A stretch of DNA of 64,000 nt from Sphingomonas sp. (GTDB lineage Bacteria > Pseudomonadota > Alphaproteobacteria > Sphingomonadales > Sphingomonadaceae). The stretch spans positions 124,001 to 188,000 of the forward strand of contig JAFKLY010000003.1 of the NCBI GenBank assembly GCA_017304655.1, written 5' to 3'. The translations under genes and the position numbers were made by a program. Within the stretch, counting starts at the first letter, position 1; every line of letters begins with the position of its first letter. Positions 1-8,503 of this stretch are shown here, one piece after another. The notes beneath the pieces were generated by a model. The model saw only the letters and a list, made by a program, of their open reading frames with translations, searched no databases and was not told the DNA's origin.

Positions 1-1
1 C

Positions 2-688
2 ACGCTGGCGCTGGACGATTTCTCGCTTGATGTCGCGCCCGGCGAGACGGTTGCCATTGTTGGCCCATCCGGCGCCGGCAAATCGACGCTGCTCCAGCTC
101 ACCGAGCGCTTCTATGATCCGGCCGAGGGCCGCATCCTCCTCAACGGCGTTGATTTGCGCAGCGCCGATCCGGCCGATATCCGCGCGATGATCGCGCTGG
201 TTCCGCAGGAGGCCGTGCTCTTCGCCGCGAGCGCCCGCGACAATCTGCGCTACGGTCAATGGGACGCAAGCGATGAAGCACTGCTGGCCGCAGCCCGCGC
301 GGCCCATGCCGAGGATTTCCTGCTCGCCCTGCCCTCCGGGCTCGACACCGAGCTGGGCGAAGCCGGCGCCCGCCTCTCGGGGGGGCAGCGCCAGCGGGTA
401 GCCATCGCCCGTGCCTTGCTCAAGGATGCGCCGCTGCTGCTGCTGGATGAAGCAACGTCCGCTCTCGACGCCGAATCGGAAAGACTGGTGCAGGATGCGC
501 TCTCCGGCCTGATGAAGGACCGGACGACGATCGTGATCGCCCATCGCCTCGCCACCGTGCGCGCCGCGGACCGAATCGTGGTCATGGACGAGGGACGCAT
601 CGTCGAAATCGGCACCCATGTGGAACTAACGGCGCGCGGCGGGCTCTATGCGCGCTTGGCCTCGCTCCAGTTCACCGAGACGGCCTGA
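2..688 (+). CDS. ABC exporter ATP-binding domain, 3' part only (MsbA/multidrug type)
   Basis: This is the C-terminal nucleotide-binding domain of an ABC exporter; the reading frame runs in from the left edge, so the transmembrane half and start codon are outside the window. Visible in order are Walker A (GPSGAGKST, local residues 21-29), the Q-loop (VPQE), the signature LSGGQRQR (from local residue 125), Walker B with its glutamate (LLLLDEATS) and the switch histidine (IAHRL). The pattern, including the alanine-aspartate-rich D-loop region (SALDAESE), is that of half-transporters with a fused membrane domain that export lipids or drugs across the inner membrane. The substrate cannot be told from this part. 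It ends 72 bp before a convergent PilZ gene, and I see no clear terminator after it. Confidence 0.9.
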   Translation, partial: TLALDDFSLDVAPGETVAIVGPSGAGKSTLLQLTERFYDPAEGRILLNGVDLRSADPADIRAMIALVPQEAVLFAASARDNLRYGQWDASDEALLAAARAAHAEDFLLALPSGLDTELGEAGARLSGGQRQRVAIARALLKDAPLLLLDEATSALDAESERLVQDALSGLMKDRTTIVIAHRLATVRAADRIVVMDEGRIVEIGTHVELTARGGLYARLASLQFTETA

Positions 689-759
689 GCCGAGCATCGA
701 CGTATAATCTGGGTGGAGTCTGTCAGTGCGCTCGAAAGTCTGCTTGTCTGCGGAGCGCT

Positions 760-1089
760 TCAGCCGCGTGCGAGCGGATCGGACATCCGTACGATGTGAT
801 CGAAAATGGCCGGATGTAGCGCATTTTCGAACTCGCAGCCCGCTTCATGATTGGCGACCCAGGTCACATAGGCCTTGCGCCCTTCAAAGCCGGGGAACAT
901 CACCCAGACTTCCATGCCGACGCGCAGCTTGACGAAGCTGAGCAGTTTGAAGCCGTTGAGCGACATGTCGGTGATGCGGCTCTTGAACCAGCTCTCGCCC
1001 TTGCGCCGTACGCGAACGCCAATCAGCACCGTCTGCCGATTGTGCAGGCGCGACACGTGATGATCGGTTCGTTCAGGAAGCGCGCTCAC
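760..1089 (-). CDS. PilZ-domain protein (c-di-GMP receptor)
   Basis: A 109-residue single-domain PilZ protein. Both halves of the c-di-GMP binding signature are present: RxxxR at residues 14-18 (RLHNR) and DxSxxG at residues 41-46 (DMSLNG). This means the protein should be able to bind the nucleotide. PilZ proteins transmit c-di-GMP levels to motility, adhesion or polysaccharide export by binding a partner; the partner is not indicated here. The gene is monocistronic and convergent with the ABC exporter. A GGDEF-EAL protein that could make or break c-di-GMP is encoded at 37459-39822, but nothing links the two directly. There is no signal peptide, so it is cytoplasmic. Confidence 0.85.
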   Translation of the reverse strand: MSALPERTDHHVSRLHNRQTVLIGVRVRRKGESWFKSRITDMSLNGFKLLSFVKLRVGMEVWVMFPGFEGRKAYVTWVANHEAGCEFENALHPAIFDHIVRMSDPLARG

Positions 1090-1470
1090 GCCGATGCTGA
1101 CCTTTGCTGCCGTAATCTGCGGAAAATACGGCCGCGAAGATTACCAACAGCCTAATGCGGACTCGTATCGCGACGAACCGTTGAGCGCCGTCAGGGATGG
1201 AGAACTGCGCCAAGGCAAGTCCGGTCGTCGCTCCTCAGCCTCAGCCTCGGCCTCGGCCACGCAACCGGTCGCGGTCAGGCCTGTTGCATCTACGGCCGCT
1301 ACATCTGGCATCTGGCATCTGGGGGGTGAACATCGGTCAGATATCCCAGCGCCGTGCCCGTGACCGGGAGCGCCCCCGATCGATGCGCAAAAAAAGGGGG
1401 CCAAAGCCCCCTTTTCAATCATCTGGCTGGTTTGGAACAGGCGCCCGCAAGCGCCCGCCCGATACAATCC
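1090..1470. other. intergenic region with short tandem repeats and a terminator
   Basis: No credible gene is present. The stretch holds four tandem copies of a hexamer (CCTCAG, CCTCAG, CCTCGG, CCTCGG; 1233-1256), three tandem copies of CATCTGG (1302-1322) and the terminator of the exbD operon at 1389-1415. Short open frames across the repeats have no recognisable protein character. Confidence 0.6.
1389..1415 (-). terminator. rho-independent terminator of the tonB-exbBD operon
   Basis: A 10-bp stem (AAAAGGGGGC with GCCCCCTTTT, 1392-1401 and 1406-1415) with a 4-nt loop lies about 55 bp past the last exbD stop. Read on the minus strand it is followed by a run of seven T residues. The plus-strand reading also has four Ts, so it may act in both directions. 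Confidence 0.8.
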
Positions 1471-1896
1471 TCAGAACACGCCGCCGTAACGCTCGTTACC
1501 GACGAAGCCGAGCTTCGTGACCTTCGAGCGCTTGATGATCGCGAGCACATCGTCAACGACGACATAGCGCGCGGCCTGGTCAGGCTCGAACTGCAGCTCG
1601 GGCTCCGGCTGCATCGTCATGGTCTGCTCCAGATACTGGCGCAGCGTCACGCGGTCGACCGGCGAGCCGTTCCAGTAGATGGTGCCGGCCGGATCGATCG
1701 TCAGACGATTCTTGACCGGGTCGACCGCATTCTGAGGCGAATCGGCATTCTGCGGAAGGTCGATCTTCACCGCGTGGGTCTGGATCGGGATGGTGATGAT
1801 GAACATGATGAGGAGAACGAGCAGGACGTCGATCAACGGCGTCATGTTCATTTCCATCATCGGCTCACCATCGTCTTTGCCGCCACTCATTGCCAT
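1471..1896 (-). CDS. exbD: ExbD-family biopolymer transport protein (second copy)
   Basis: A 141-residue ExbD/TolR protein: a short cytoplasmic N-terminus, one membrane helix (about residues 20-40) and a periplasmic domain. The helix begins MTPLIDVLLVLLIMF and carries the conserved membrane aspartate (Asp23) that lies in the proton path of ExbB-ExbD motors. With ExbB it uses the proton motive force to energise TonB and thereby outer-membrane receptors. It is the last gene of tonB-exbB-exbD-exbD and lies 25 bp after the other exbD. The two copies share their N-terminal design but differ in the periplasmic part, so they are not a recent tandem duplication. Two ExbD copies in one operon is a known arrangement, for example in Xanthomonas. 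Confidence 0.92.
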   Translation of the reverse strand: MAMSGGKDDGEPMMEMNMTPLIDVLLVLLIMFIITIPIQTHAVKIDLPQNADSPQNAVDPVKNRLTIDPAGTIYWNGSPVDRVTLRQYLEQTMTMQPEPELQFEPDQAARYVVVDDVLAIIKRSKVTKLGFVGNERYGGVF

Positions 1897-1921
1897 GGGA
1901 CTGGTCTCCTAAATCTGGGCG

Positions 1922-2404
1922 TCAAAGGCGACGGACGGAAATCGAACCCGGCTCAGGTTCGGAAATGAAGCCGACCTTCGGGTAACCGGCGCGCTGCATC
2001 GTGAAGATGGTGCCACCGATGCAACGATAGGGCGTATCGATGTCCGCGCGGATATGAGCCTCGGGCAGATCCTCAGGATCCATGTTCTCGACGCCGCCAG
2101 CCTTCTCGATGTCTTTCTCGAGCTTCTTCACGGCGCGGTTGAGCAAGTCGCCCGCGGTAACCTTCGTGAGGTTCCAATAAACCTCGCACTTGCCGTCCAC
2201 CGCACGGACCGTCAGCGAGACGTTCTCGGGCTTGGTCGTGGTCGGCTCGAAGGCGATTTTCGGAAGCTTCACTTCAACCGTCTGAATCACGACCGGAACC
2301 GCGATCAGAAAGATGATGAGCATAACGAGCATGACGTCCACGAGTGGCGTCGTGTTGATATCCGACATCGGGGTGTCATCGCCACCCCCAGTGCTAATTG
2401 CCAT
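1922..2404 (-). CDS. exbD: ExbD-family biopolymer transport protein (first copy)
   Basis: A 160-residue ExbD-like protein with one N-terminal membrane helix (TTPLVDVMLVMLIIFLI) that contains the conserved aspartate at position 23. The periplasmic domain is about 20 residues longer than in the neighbouring copy, includes an acidic insert (VENMDPEDLPE) and has two cysteines (in DGKCEVYW and PYRCIGG) that could form a disulfide in the periplasm. It lies 114 bp downstream of exbB and 25 bp upstream of the second exbD, all on the minus strand. Its role is as a partner of ExbB in energising TonB. Which copy is the principal one cannot be told from sequence. Confidence 0.92.
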   Translation of the reverse strand: MAISTGGGDDTPMSDINTTPLVDVMLVMLIIFLIAVPVVIQTVEVKLPKIAFEPTTTKPENVSLTVRAVDGKCEVYWNLTKVTAGDLLNRAVKKLEKDIEKAGGVENMDPEDLPEAHIRADIDTPYRCIGGTIFTMQRAGYPKVGFISEPEPGSISVRRL

Positions 2405-2518
2405 CGATCAAATCCTACTCTCGGCTGACGCCGCGTTCTCTGCTTGCCAATCGTCCGGAACCCGGAGCGCGGCGGCCTTTGGCTGGGACCGGCCGCGCCC
2501 CTGAAGTTCCGATATCGA

Positions 2519-3274
2519 TCAGGCCTTGGCAGCCGCCGGCTTGGGCGCTGCGGCGGCCGGAGCGGGGGCAACCTGCGGACGGACGGCGCCGTTCGAGACG
2601 AGGTAGCCAAGCAGATCGTTGTTGAAGCCGCTGAGGTCTTCGGCGATCGACTTGTTACGACGCTGCAGCCAGTTGTAGGCGAGCACCGCCGGAACGGCCA
2701 CGGCCAGACCCAGAGCGGTCATGATGAGAGCCTCACCGACCGGACCGGCGACGGTGTCGATCGACGCCTGACCCGACGCACCGATCTTGATGAGCGCGCG
2801 GTAGATGCCGATAACCGTACCGAAGAGACCGACGAACGGCGAAACGGCGCCGACGGTGGCGAGGAACGCCAGACCGCCGCCGAGCTTCGAGTTGATCGCG
2901 GCTTCTGAACGGGCGAGCGAAGCGTGCAGCCAGTCATGGGCCTCGACCGGGTTGGTCAGCTTGCCGTGCTGCTCCTGGGCCATGATGCCGTCGTCGACGA
3001 GCTGCTTGTAGGCGCTGTTCTTCTCAAGCTTGGCCGAAGCCTCCTTGAGGTTGTTCGCACGCCAGAACGTACCGCGCAGCTTCTTCTCCTGGCTGATCAC
3101 CTTCTGCTGCTCGATGAGCTTCGAGAAGAGGATGAAGAAGGAACCGATCGACATGATGCAAAGGATGATGAACACGGTGTAGGCGATGACGCCACCCTGC
3201 TCGAGAGCTTCGAGCAGACCGTAGGGGTTGGCATTCGCGGCCGGCGCGGCGGCGGCGGAAAGTTGAATGAACAT
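2519..3274 (-). CDS. exbB: ExbB/MotA/TolQ proton channel protein
   Basis: A 251-residue inner-membrane protein of the MotA/TolQ/ExbB family. Three hydrophobic segments are seen at about residues 29-50, 145-170 and 190-212. The second contains the family hallmark VGAVSPFVGLFGTVIGIYRAL, and the third begins at GPVGEALIMTALGLAVAVPAV. The C-terminus is alanine- and proline-rich. It forms the pentameric stator that, with ExbD, drives TonB. The gene sits between tonB (79 bp upstream) and two exbD genes in one minus-strand operon. The family resemblance alone cannot separate ExbB from TolQ, but the adjacent tonB and the absence of tolA, tolB or pal favour ExbB. Confidence 0.93.
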   Translation of the reverse strand: MFIQLSAAAAPAANANPYGLLEALEQGGVIAYTVFIILCIMSIGSFFILFSKLIEQQKVISQEKKLRGTFWRANNLKEASAKLEKNSAYKQLVDDGIMAQEQHGKLTNPVEAHDWLHASLARSEAAINSKLGGGLAFLATVGAVSPFVGLFGTVIGIYRALIKIGASGQASIDTVAGPVGEALIMTALGLAVAVPAVLAYNWLQRRNKSIAEDLSGFNNDLLGYLVSNGAVRPQVAPAPAAAAPKPAAAKA

Positions 3275-3353
3275 TCGTTTATTCCTCTCAAACCAGTCAG
3301 TGAAGAGGCCGCTCCTCGCCCCGGGTTGGAGCGGCCAATATTGAAGGGATCAA

Positions 3354-4010
3354 TTACTTAGGCAGACGCCACACCACGCGACGACGGTCGGTCGAGCGCA
3401 TCGGGTTGCCCGCCTGATCAAGCGCAGGCGAATAACGACCGCGGCGCGTAATGAGACTGCAAGCGGCCTCATCAAGATCGGCATTGCCGCTGGACTGAGT
3501 CACGCGGCAATTTTCGACACGCCCCTGGGCATTGATTTCCCAGGCAATGGCAACCGTACCTTGCGCTTCATCGCGAAGCGCGCGTGACGGATAGTCGTCA
3601 TCCGTGATCCACGACGCCGGGTTACCCTTGGCACCGGCAGCCTTGCTTACGACAGGCGGCGGCGGCGGCGCGGGAGGCGCTGGAGGCGCAGACGGCGGAG
3701 GAGACGGCGGCGGCGGCGGCGCCAGCACCGGAGCGGACGACGGCAGTGAAACCATCGGCGGCGGAGCGGTGGGAGGCGGCGGCGGCGGCGGCGGCATGTC
3801 CGGCGGCGGCGGCGGCGGTGGCGGTGGTTCTTCCTCGGGCGGCGGCGGCTCCTCGGCGACGTCAATGACGTTCAGCTGCTCTGCAGCCTTCTTGACATAC
3901 TTGATGCCAAGACCCGTCACGAACGCGTAGCCGAGGACCGCATGAATAAGCGCCACGATAATGATGGATATCGTCCGGCTCGACGATTGCGAGTGGTCAG
4001 CGTAGGCCAT
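3354..4010 (-). CDS. tonB: TonB energy transducer
   Basis: A 218-residue TonB. An N-terminal membrane anchor spans about residues 13-35, followed by a very proline-rich periplasmic spacer (about residues 54-119, with runs of up to nine prolines) and a C-terminal TonB domain from about 130 (DYPSRALRDEAQGTVAIAWE). The C-terminal domain contacts the TonB box of outer-membrane receptors for siderophores, cobalamin or sugars and passes on energy from ExbB-ExbD. It is the first gene of the operon. AAGGAG lies upstream of the ATG. The proline run is encoded by GGCGGC-type repeats that could vary in length. No Fur box could be identified with confidence in the 228 bp shared with the divergent gene. 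Confidence 0.93.
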   Translation of the reverse strand: MAYADHSQSSSRTISIIIVALIHAVLGYAFVTGLGIKYVKKAAEQLNVIDVAEEPPPPEEEPPPPPPPPPDMPPPPPPPPTAPPPMVSLPSSAPVLAPPPPPSPPPSAPPAPPAPPPPPVVSKAAGAKGNPASWITDDDYPSRALRDEAQGTVAIAWEINAQGRVENCRVTQSSGNADLDEAACSLITRRGRYSPALDQAGNPMRSTDRRRVVWRLPK

Positions 4011-4238
4011 TCAGCAATGACACTCCTTAGCTCAATGCAGCAATGAGATCCAAAATGCCGAATCAGCGCATTGTCAACAACACTACGCCGTCCGGGCGAT
4101 CCTGGTCGCTCGGGCTCTAATTTTCGGCCTTGTCCTATCGCGGCTCATCGCATGAGGCAAACGCTTTGTTGCCAGTGCGCTCAGGGGCCAAATGACGTAT
4201 ATACACAGGCCCCCAAGCCCCCCGGGAGAATCATCATA

Positions 4239-5123
4239 ATGGTGGATAAAATCAACAAAATCAGCCTGTTTGGGCGGCCCCTGCGCCTCCTTCCGCCAGC
4301 AATGTTTCTTTACGGAATCTTAGGAATTTCGGCCGCTTCCCAAGCTGCGCAGATCGCCGCCGAGCCGGCCGCTCCCACGGTCAGCTATGCACGCCTGGCA
4401 GACCTGGTTCTGGCCTCCCCCGCGATCGCGCGAGTGAATATCAAGTCGGCAATTGTCGTACCTGCCGAAAAAGCACCCGGCCTGCCTGCGGGCCAAGTCC
4501 GCTTCTACGTCCAGGCCGAAACGCTCGGATTGATTCGCGGCGAAACAGTTGTAGCGCGAAGGATCGCCTTCCTGCTCGACGGCCCCGCCGAACGCGCGAA
4601 GAAGCCAGGCCTCAAGGGACGCACTCTGCTCGCATTCGGAAAGGGAGGCGCACAGGTCGATCAGTTCCAGCTCACGTCGAGCACAGCCCTCATCGACTGG
4701 TCGGCTGCCAACGAAGCACTGGTGCGCAAGGTGCTGGCCGATGCACTGGCACCGGACCTGCCACCGGCCATCACCGCCGTCACCTCTGCCTTTCACGTTT
4801 CCGGCGCCGTGCTGGGCGAAGGCGAGACGCAGGTCTTCCTCGACACCGCCAACAATACGCCGATCTCTCTCTCGATCATCCGACGCCCGGACGAGCAGCC
4901 GCATTTCAGCGCATCCCTGGGCGAGATCGTTGATGAGGCAGCCTCGCTACCACCGGCGGGCACAATGCTCTGGTATCGGCTCGCCTGCGGCTTGCCGGAG
5001 CGTTTGCCCGCCCGCGCCTTGCGGGAAGCCGAGCCCGCCGACGCAAGTGCGGCCAGCCGCGATTATGCGGCGTTCCGCGCAGCCCTTTCGCCCTGCGATC
5101 GGACCGCCAAACCGATTTTCTGA
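4239..5123 (+). CDS. hypothetical exported protein upstream of hom
   Basis: A protein of 294 residues that I do not recognise. I chose the ATG at 4239 because it is preceded by GGGAGA at good spacing and starts a normal export signal: a basic N-terminus (MVDKINKISLFGRPLRLL), a hydrophobic stretch and an alanine-rich cleavage region (ISAASQAAQ). An open frame reaches back to 4071 but lacks these signs. The mature part is alanine-rich and soluble-looking, with no membrane segment. Two cysteines near the end (in RLACGLPE and LSPCDR) could pair in the periplasm. It is transcribed in the same direction as hom, 107 bp upstream, and divergently from tonB. It may be periplasmic; no function is inferred. 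Confidence 0.7.
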   Translation: MVDKINKISLFGRPLRLLPPAMFLYGILGISAASQAAQIAAEPAAPTVSYARLADLVLASPAIARVNIKSAIVVPAEKAPGLPAGQVRFYVQAETLGLIRGETVVARRIAFLLDGPAERAKKPGLKGRTLLAFGKGGAQVDQFQLTSSTALIDWSAANEALVRKVLADALAPDLPPAITAVTSAFHVSGAVLGEGETQVFLDTANNTPISLSIIRRPDEQPHFSASLGEIVDEAASLPPAGTMLWYRLACGLPERLPARALREAEPADASAASRDYAAFRAALSPCDRTAKPIF

Positions 5124-5230
5124 GCCGCGCAGACGCTCTCACCGCTCGCTCGGCCTTTCCTCCAGGCGCAGAATCGCTCTATGAGCGCCGCACTTCGCGC
5201 CGCCCGGCGCCTTGCGACAAGGATTGCTTC

Positions 5231-6541
5231 ATGACCGAGACCGCTCCCCTCCGCCTCGCCATCGTTGGCCTCGGCACGGTGGGCGCCGGCGTCATTCGCC
5301 TGCTGGAGGTCAATCGCGATCTGGTCGCCCGTCGCGCCGGCCGGCCAATCGAGGTCGTCGCCATTTCCGCTCGGGACCGGGGCAAGGATCGTGGCGTCGA
5401 CCTCTCGGGCTATGAGTGGGTCGACGACATGAGTTCGCTCGCGACCCGCGCGGATATCGACACTGTCGTCGAGCTGATCGGTGGATCGGATGGCCCTGCC
5501 CTCACCCTTGCCCGCCAATGCCTCAGCCAGGGCAAGCCCTTCGTCACGGCCAACAAGGCGATGATTGCGCATCATGGCCTTGATCTCGCCCGCGAAGCAG
5601 AGCGCACCGGCGTCGCGCTGAAATATGAAGCGGCAGTGGCCGGCGGCGTGCCCGTGATCAAGGGACTGCGCGAAGGCGCTGCGGCCAATCGCATCATGCG
5701 CGTCTATGGCATCCTCAACGGCACCTGCAATTACATCCTCTCCACCATGGAGAAGGATGGCAGTGCCTTTGGCGCCGTTCTCGCCGAGGCGCAGGCCAAG
5801 GGCTATGCCGAGGCCGATCCCAGCTTCGACATCGACGGCATCGATGCCGCGCACAAGCTGTCGATCCTCGCCAGCCTCGCCTTCGGGACGGAAATCGACT
5901 TTCCCGAGGTCGACATCACTGGCATCCGCAACGTGATGGCGGCCGACATCCGCGAGGCTGCGGCGCTCGGCTACAAGATTCGTCTGGTCGGGATGGCCGA
6001 ATGCGAGGCGGAAGGCGGCGATAATGTCGGCCTGTTCCAGCGGGTCCACCCCATGCTGGTGCCGACCGATCACCCCTTGTCCCATGTCGATGGCGCGCTC
6101 AATGCCGTGGTGGCGGAAGGCAATTTCGTCGGCCGGCTCTTCTTCCAGGGCGCAGGCGCAGGCGAAGGTCCCACTGCCTCGGCCGTGGTCGCCGACATCA
6201 TCGATGTGGCACGGGACGAATATGGCCCCGCCTTCGCCATGCCGGCCGAATGGCTTCAGCGCCAGGTGAAGGCCGATGCCGGCCAGCGGATCGGCCGTGC
6301 CTATCTGCGCTTCCTGGTCAAGGATCGGCCCGGCGTTCTGGCCGAGATCACTGCTGCCATGCGCGATGCCGGCGTCTCCATCGAGAGCGTGATCCAGCGC
6401 GCCGCGACGGCCGACGACGGCGTCCTCGTCGCCATCGTCACCCATGCCGGCACGCAGGCCTGCATCGAGGATGTGCTGGGCCGGCTCGGCGGATCGGACA
6501 GCCTGCTGGGCGAGCCGATGGTGATGCACATTCTCGATTGA
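5231..6541 (+). CDS. hom: homoserine dehydrogenase
   Basis: 436 residues, a typical length for the ACT-domain form. It reduces aspartate semialdehyde to homoserine with NAD(P)H, the branch point to threonine, methionine and isoleucine. The Rossmann motif GLGTVGAGV is at residues 13-21, the catalytic-domain signature follows (AAVAGGVPVIKGLREG, then NGTCNYILSTME), and an ACT regulatory domain runs from about 355 (LRFLVKDRPGVLAEITAAM) to the end, suggesting feedback inhibition by threonine. The glpX gene follows after about 110 bp on the same strand, an arrangement common in alphaproteobacteria. Confidence 0.96.
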   Translation: MTETAPLRLAIVGLGTVGAGVIRLLEVNRDLVARRAGRPIEVVAISARDRGKDRGVDLSGYEWVDDMSSLATRADIDTVVELIGGSDGPALTLARQCLSQGKPFVTANKAMIAHHGLDLAREAERTGVALKYEAAVAGGVPVIKGLREGAAANRIMRVYGILNGTCNYILSTMEKDGSAFGAVLAEAQAKGYAEADPSFDIDGIDAAHKLSILASLAFGTEIDFPEVDITGIRNVMAADIREAAALGYKIRLVGMAECEAEGGDNVGLFQRVHPMLVPTDHPLSHVDGALNAVVAEGNFVGRLFFQGAGAGEGPTASAVVADIIDVARDEYGPAFAMPAEWLQRQVKADAGQRIGRAYLRFLVKDRPGVLAEITAAMRDAGVSIESVIQRAATADDGVLVAIVTHAGTQACIEDVLGRLGGSDSLLGEPMVMHILD

Positions 6542-6650
6542 TCCCGCTTGGACGCTGCGGCGGGGCGCTCACAAGGCCCGCAACGCGTTATCGACATTGC
6601 AACAATCCTCGCCTATCGGAAGCCCCTCAACTCACAAAGGATGCCTTGGG

Positions 6651-7637
6651 ATGGGGAAGTCTAGTTCCGTCGAAGCCAGTTCTGTTCTTGATCGCGTGCT
6701 CGTCCTCGAGATGGTGCGCGTTACCGAGGCTGCGGCCATCGCGGCATCGAAGCTGGTCGGCCGGGGCGACGAGAAGGCGGCCGATGCCGCCGCCGTGGAA
6801 GCCATGCGCAAGGCCTTTGACGGCCTCTATATGGATGGCACGGTGGTCATCGGCGAAGGCGAACGCGACGAGGCGCCGATGCTCTACATCGGCGAGAAGG
6901 TCGGTGGCGCCATCGGCAAGGGCCCCAAGATCGACATCGCGCTCGACCCGCTCGAAGGCACGACCATCACGGCCAAGGCCGGCCCCAATGCGCTGGCCGT
7001 GCTTGCCGCCGCAGAAGCGGGCAATCTGCTCAACGCACCGGACGTGTACATGGAGAAGCTCGCGGTCGGCCCCGGCTATCCGCCGGACATCATCGACCTC
7101 GCCAAGAGCCCGACCGAGAATGTGAAGGCCGTCGCCAAGGCCAAGGGCGTCGCGCCGAACGAGATCATCGTGTGCGTGCTGGATCGCCCGCGCCACGAGA
7201 AGCTGATTGCCGAGCTGCGCAGCCTGGGCTGCGGCGTCGTGCTGATCGGCGATGGCGACGTGGCCGGTGTGATCGCAACGACCAATCCGGACACCACCAT
7301 CGACATGTATATGGGCTCCGGCGGCGCACCCGAGGGCGTGCTGGCCTGCGCGGCGCTGCGCTGCGTGGGCGGCCAGTTCAACGGCAAGCTCCTCTTCCGC
7401 AACGAGGATGAGCGCGCCCGCGCACGCAAGTGGGGCATCGAGGACCTCGATCGCATCTACAAGCTCGAAGATCTCGCCAAGGGCGACTGCATTTTCGCGG
7501 CAACCGGCGTCACGGACGGATCCCTGCTCGACGGCGTGAAGGTGCTGCGGGACGGCAAGATGACCACCGAGAGCGTGGTGATGCGCGCTTCTTCAGGCAC
7601 GGTCCGCTGGGTGAAGGGCGAACATCGCGTGAAGTGA
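6651..7637 (+). CDS. glpX: class II fructose-1,6-bisphosphatase
   Basis: A 328-residue GlpX protein that hydrolyses fructose 1,6-bisphosphate to fructose 6-phosphate in gluconeogenesis. Family motifs include DGTVVIGEGERDEAPMLYIG (metal and substrate site), IDIALDPLEGTT (metal-binding Asp/Glu) and the MGSGGAPEGVLA loop. I use the ATG at 6651, preceded by AAAGG, because the protein then begins just before the conserved VLDRVLVLEMVRVTEAAA; the open frame starting at 6597 adds 18 residues without family character. It is co-directional with hom and followed by a strong terminator. Confidence 0.94.
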   Translation: MGKSSSVEASSVLDRVLVLEMVRVTEAAAIAASKLVGRGDEKAADAAAVEAMRKAFDGLYMDGTVVIGEGERDEAPMLYIGEKVGGAIGKGPKIDIALDPLEGTTITAKAGPNALAVLAAAEAGNLLNAPDVYMEKLAVGPGYPPDIIDLAKSPTENVKAVAKAKGVAPNEIIVCVLDRPRHEKLIAELRSLGCGVVLIGDGDVAGVIATTNPDTTIDMYMGSGGAPEGVLACAALRCVGGQFNGKLLFRNEDERARARKWGIEDLDRIYKLEDLAKGDCIFAATGVTDGSLLDGVKVLRDGKMTTESVVMRASSGTVRWVKGEHRVK

Positions 7638-7674
7638 TGGCTGCGGCTCAGCCCGGCTCGACTGACGACAAAAG

Positions 7675-7710
7675 AAAAACCCCCGGCCGGTGACGGTTCC
7701 GGGGGTTTTT
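7675..7710 (+). terminator. rho-independent terminator after glpX
   Basis: A perfect 12-bp stem (AAAAACCCCCGG at 7675-7686 and its complement at 7699-7710) with a 12-nt loop and five terminal Ts. It is nearly symmetrical, with five As on the other side, so it can also stop transcription coming from the ABC-2 operon on the minus strand, whose last stop is at 7736. Confidence 0.9.
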
Positions 7711-7735
7711 CGTACCCCTGTCCAGCCGCCCGGGC

Positions 7736-8503
7736 TTATTTCTTCAGGCGGTAGCCCGACTTGAACATCCAGACGATGACTGCGACGCAGACCACCAGCA
7801 TGGCGGTGACGAACGCCATCGACACGCCCATTGCCACGTCCCCCTTGCCGAAGAAGGTCCAGCGAAAGCCGCTGATCAGATACACGACGGGATTGAACAG
7901 CGTGATCGTGCGCCAAGGCTCCGGCAGCATGTGCACCGAGTAGAAAGCGCCGCCCAGAAAGGTCATCGGCGTCACGATCAGCAGCGGAATGACGCTCAGC
8001 TGCTCCCAGCTCTGCGCCCACAGTCCCAGGATGAAGCCGAACAGGCAGAAGCTCACTGCAATCAGCGCCATGAAGGCGATCATGGCAAAGGGATGCGCGA
8101 TCGGCAGATCGACGAACAGATGCGCCGTTGCGAAGATGACGAGGCCGATGCTCAGCGATTTTGTCGCCGCAGCGCCTACATAGCCAAGAAGTGTCTCAAG
8201 AGGTGAAACCGGCGCCGAGTTCAGCTCGTAGATCGTCCCGCTCCATTTGGGCATGAAGATGCCGAAGCTGGCATTGCCGATGCTCTCCGTGAACATCGAG
8301 AGCATGATGAGGCCGGGCACGATGAACGCGCCATAAGCAACGCCGTCCACCTCCGTCATGCGCGAGCCGATGGCACTGCCGAACACCACGAAATAGAGCG
8401 AGGTGGTGATGGCCGGCACGACCAGACCGGTCATCAGAGTCCGCGCGAAGCGATGCATCTCGAACTTGTAGATCGCCCGGATGGCATGATGGTTGAAGGT
8501 CAT
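7736..8503 (-). CDS. ABC-2 type transporter permease
   Basis: A 255-residue polytopic membrane protein of the ABC-2 (YadH/NodJ-like) family. About six membrane segments are visible, starting at [20 protein letters not shown], and the family-typical stretch [18 protein letters not shown] is present with [22 protein letters not shown] near the C-terminus. It is the membrane half of an exporter with the ATPase encoded just upstream; their reading frames overlap by 4 bp (ATGA), which implies translational coupling. The substrate is unknown; YadGH-like pairs export diverse compounds. Confidence 0.9.
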   Translation of the reverse strand: MTFNHHAIRAIYKFEMHRFARTLMTGLVVPAITTSLYFVVFGSAIGSRMTEVDGVAYGAFIVPGLIMLSMFTESIGNASFGIFMPKWSGTIYELNSAPVSPLETLLGYVGAAATKSLSIGLVIFATAHLFVDLPIAHPFAMIAFMALIAVSFCLFGFILGLWAQSWEQLSVIPLLIVTPMTFLGGAFYSVHMLPEPWRTITLFNPVVYLISGFRWTFFGKGDVAMGVSMAFVTAMLVVCVAVIVWMFKSGYRLKK

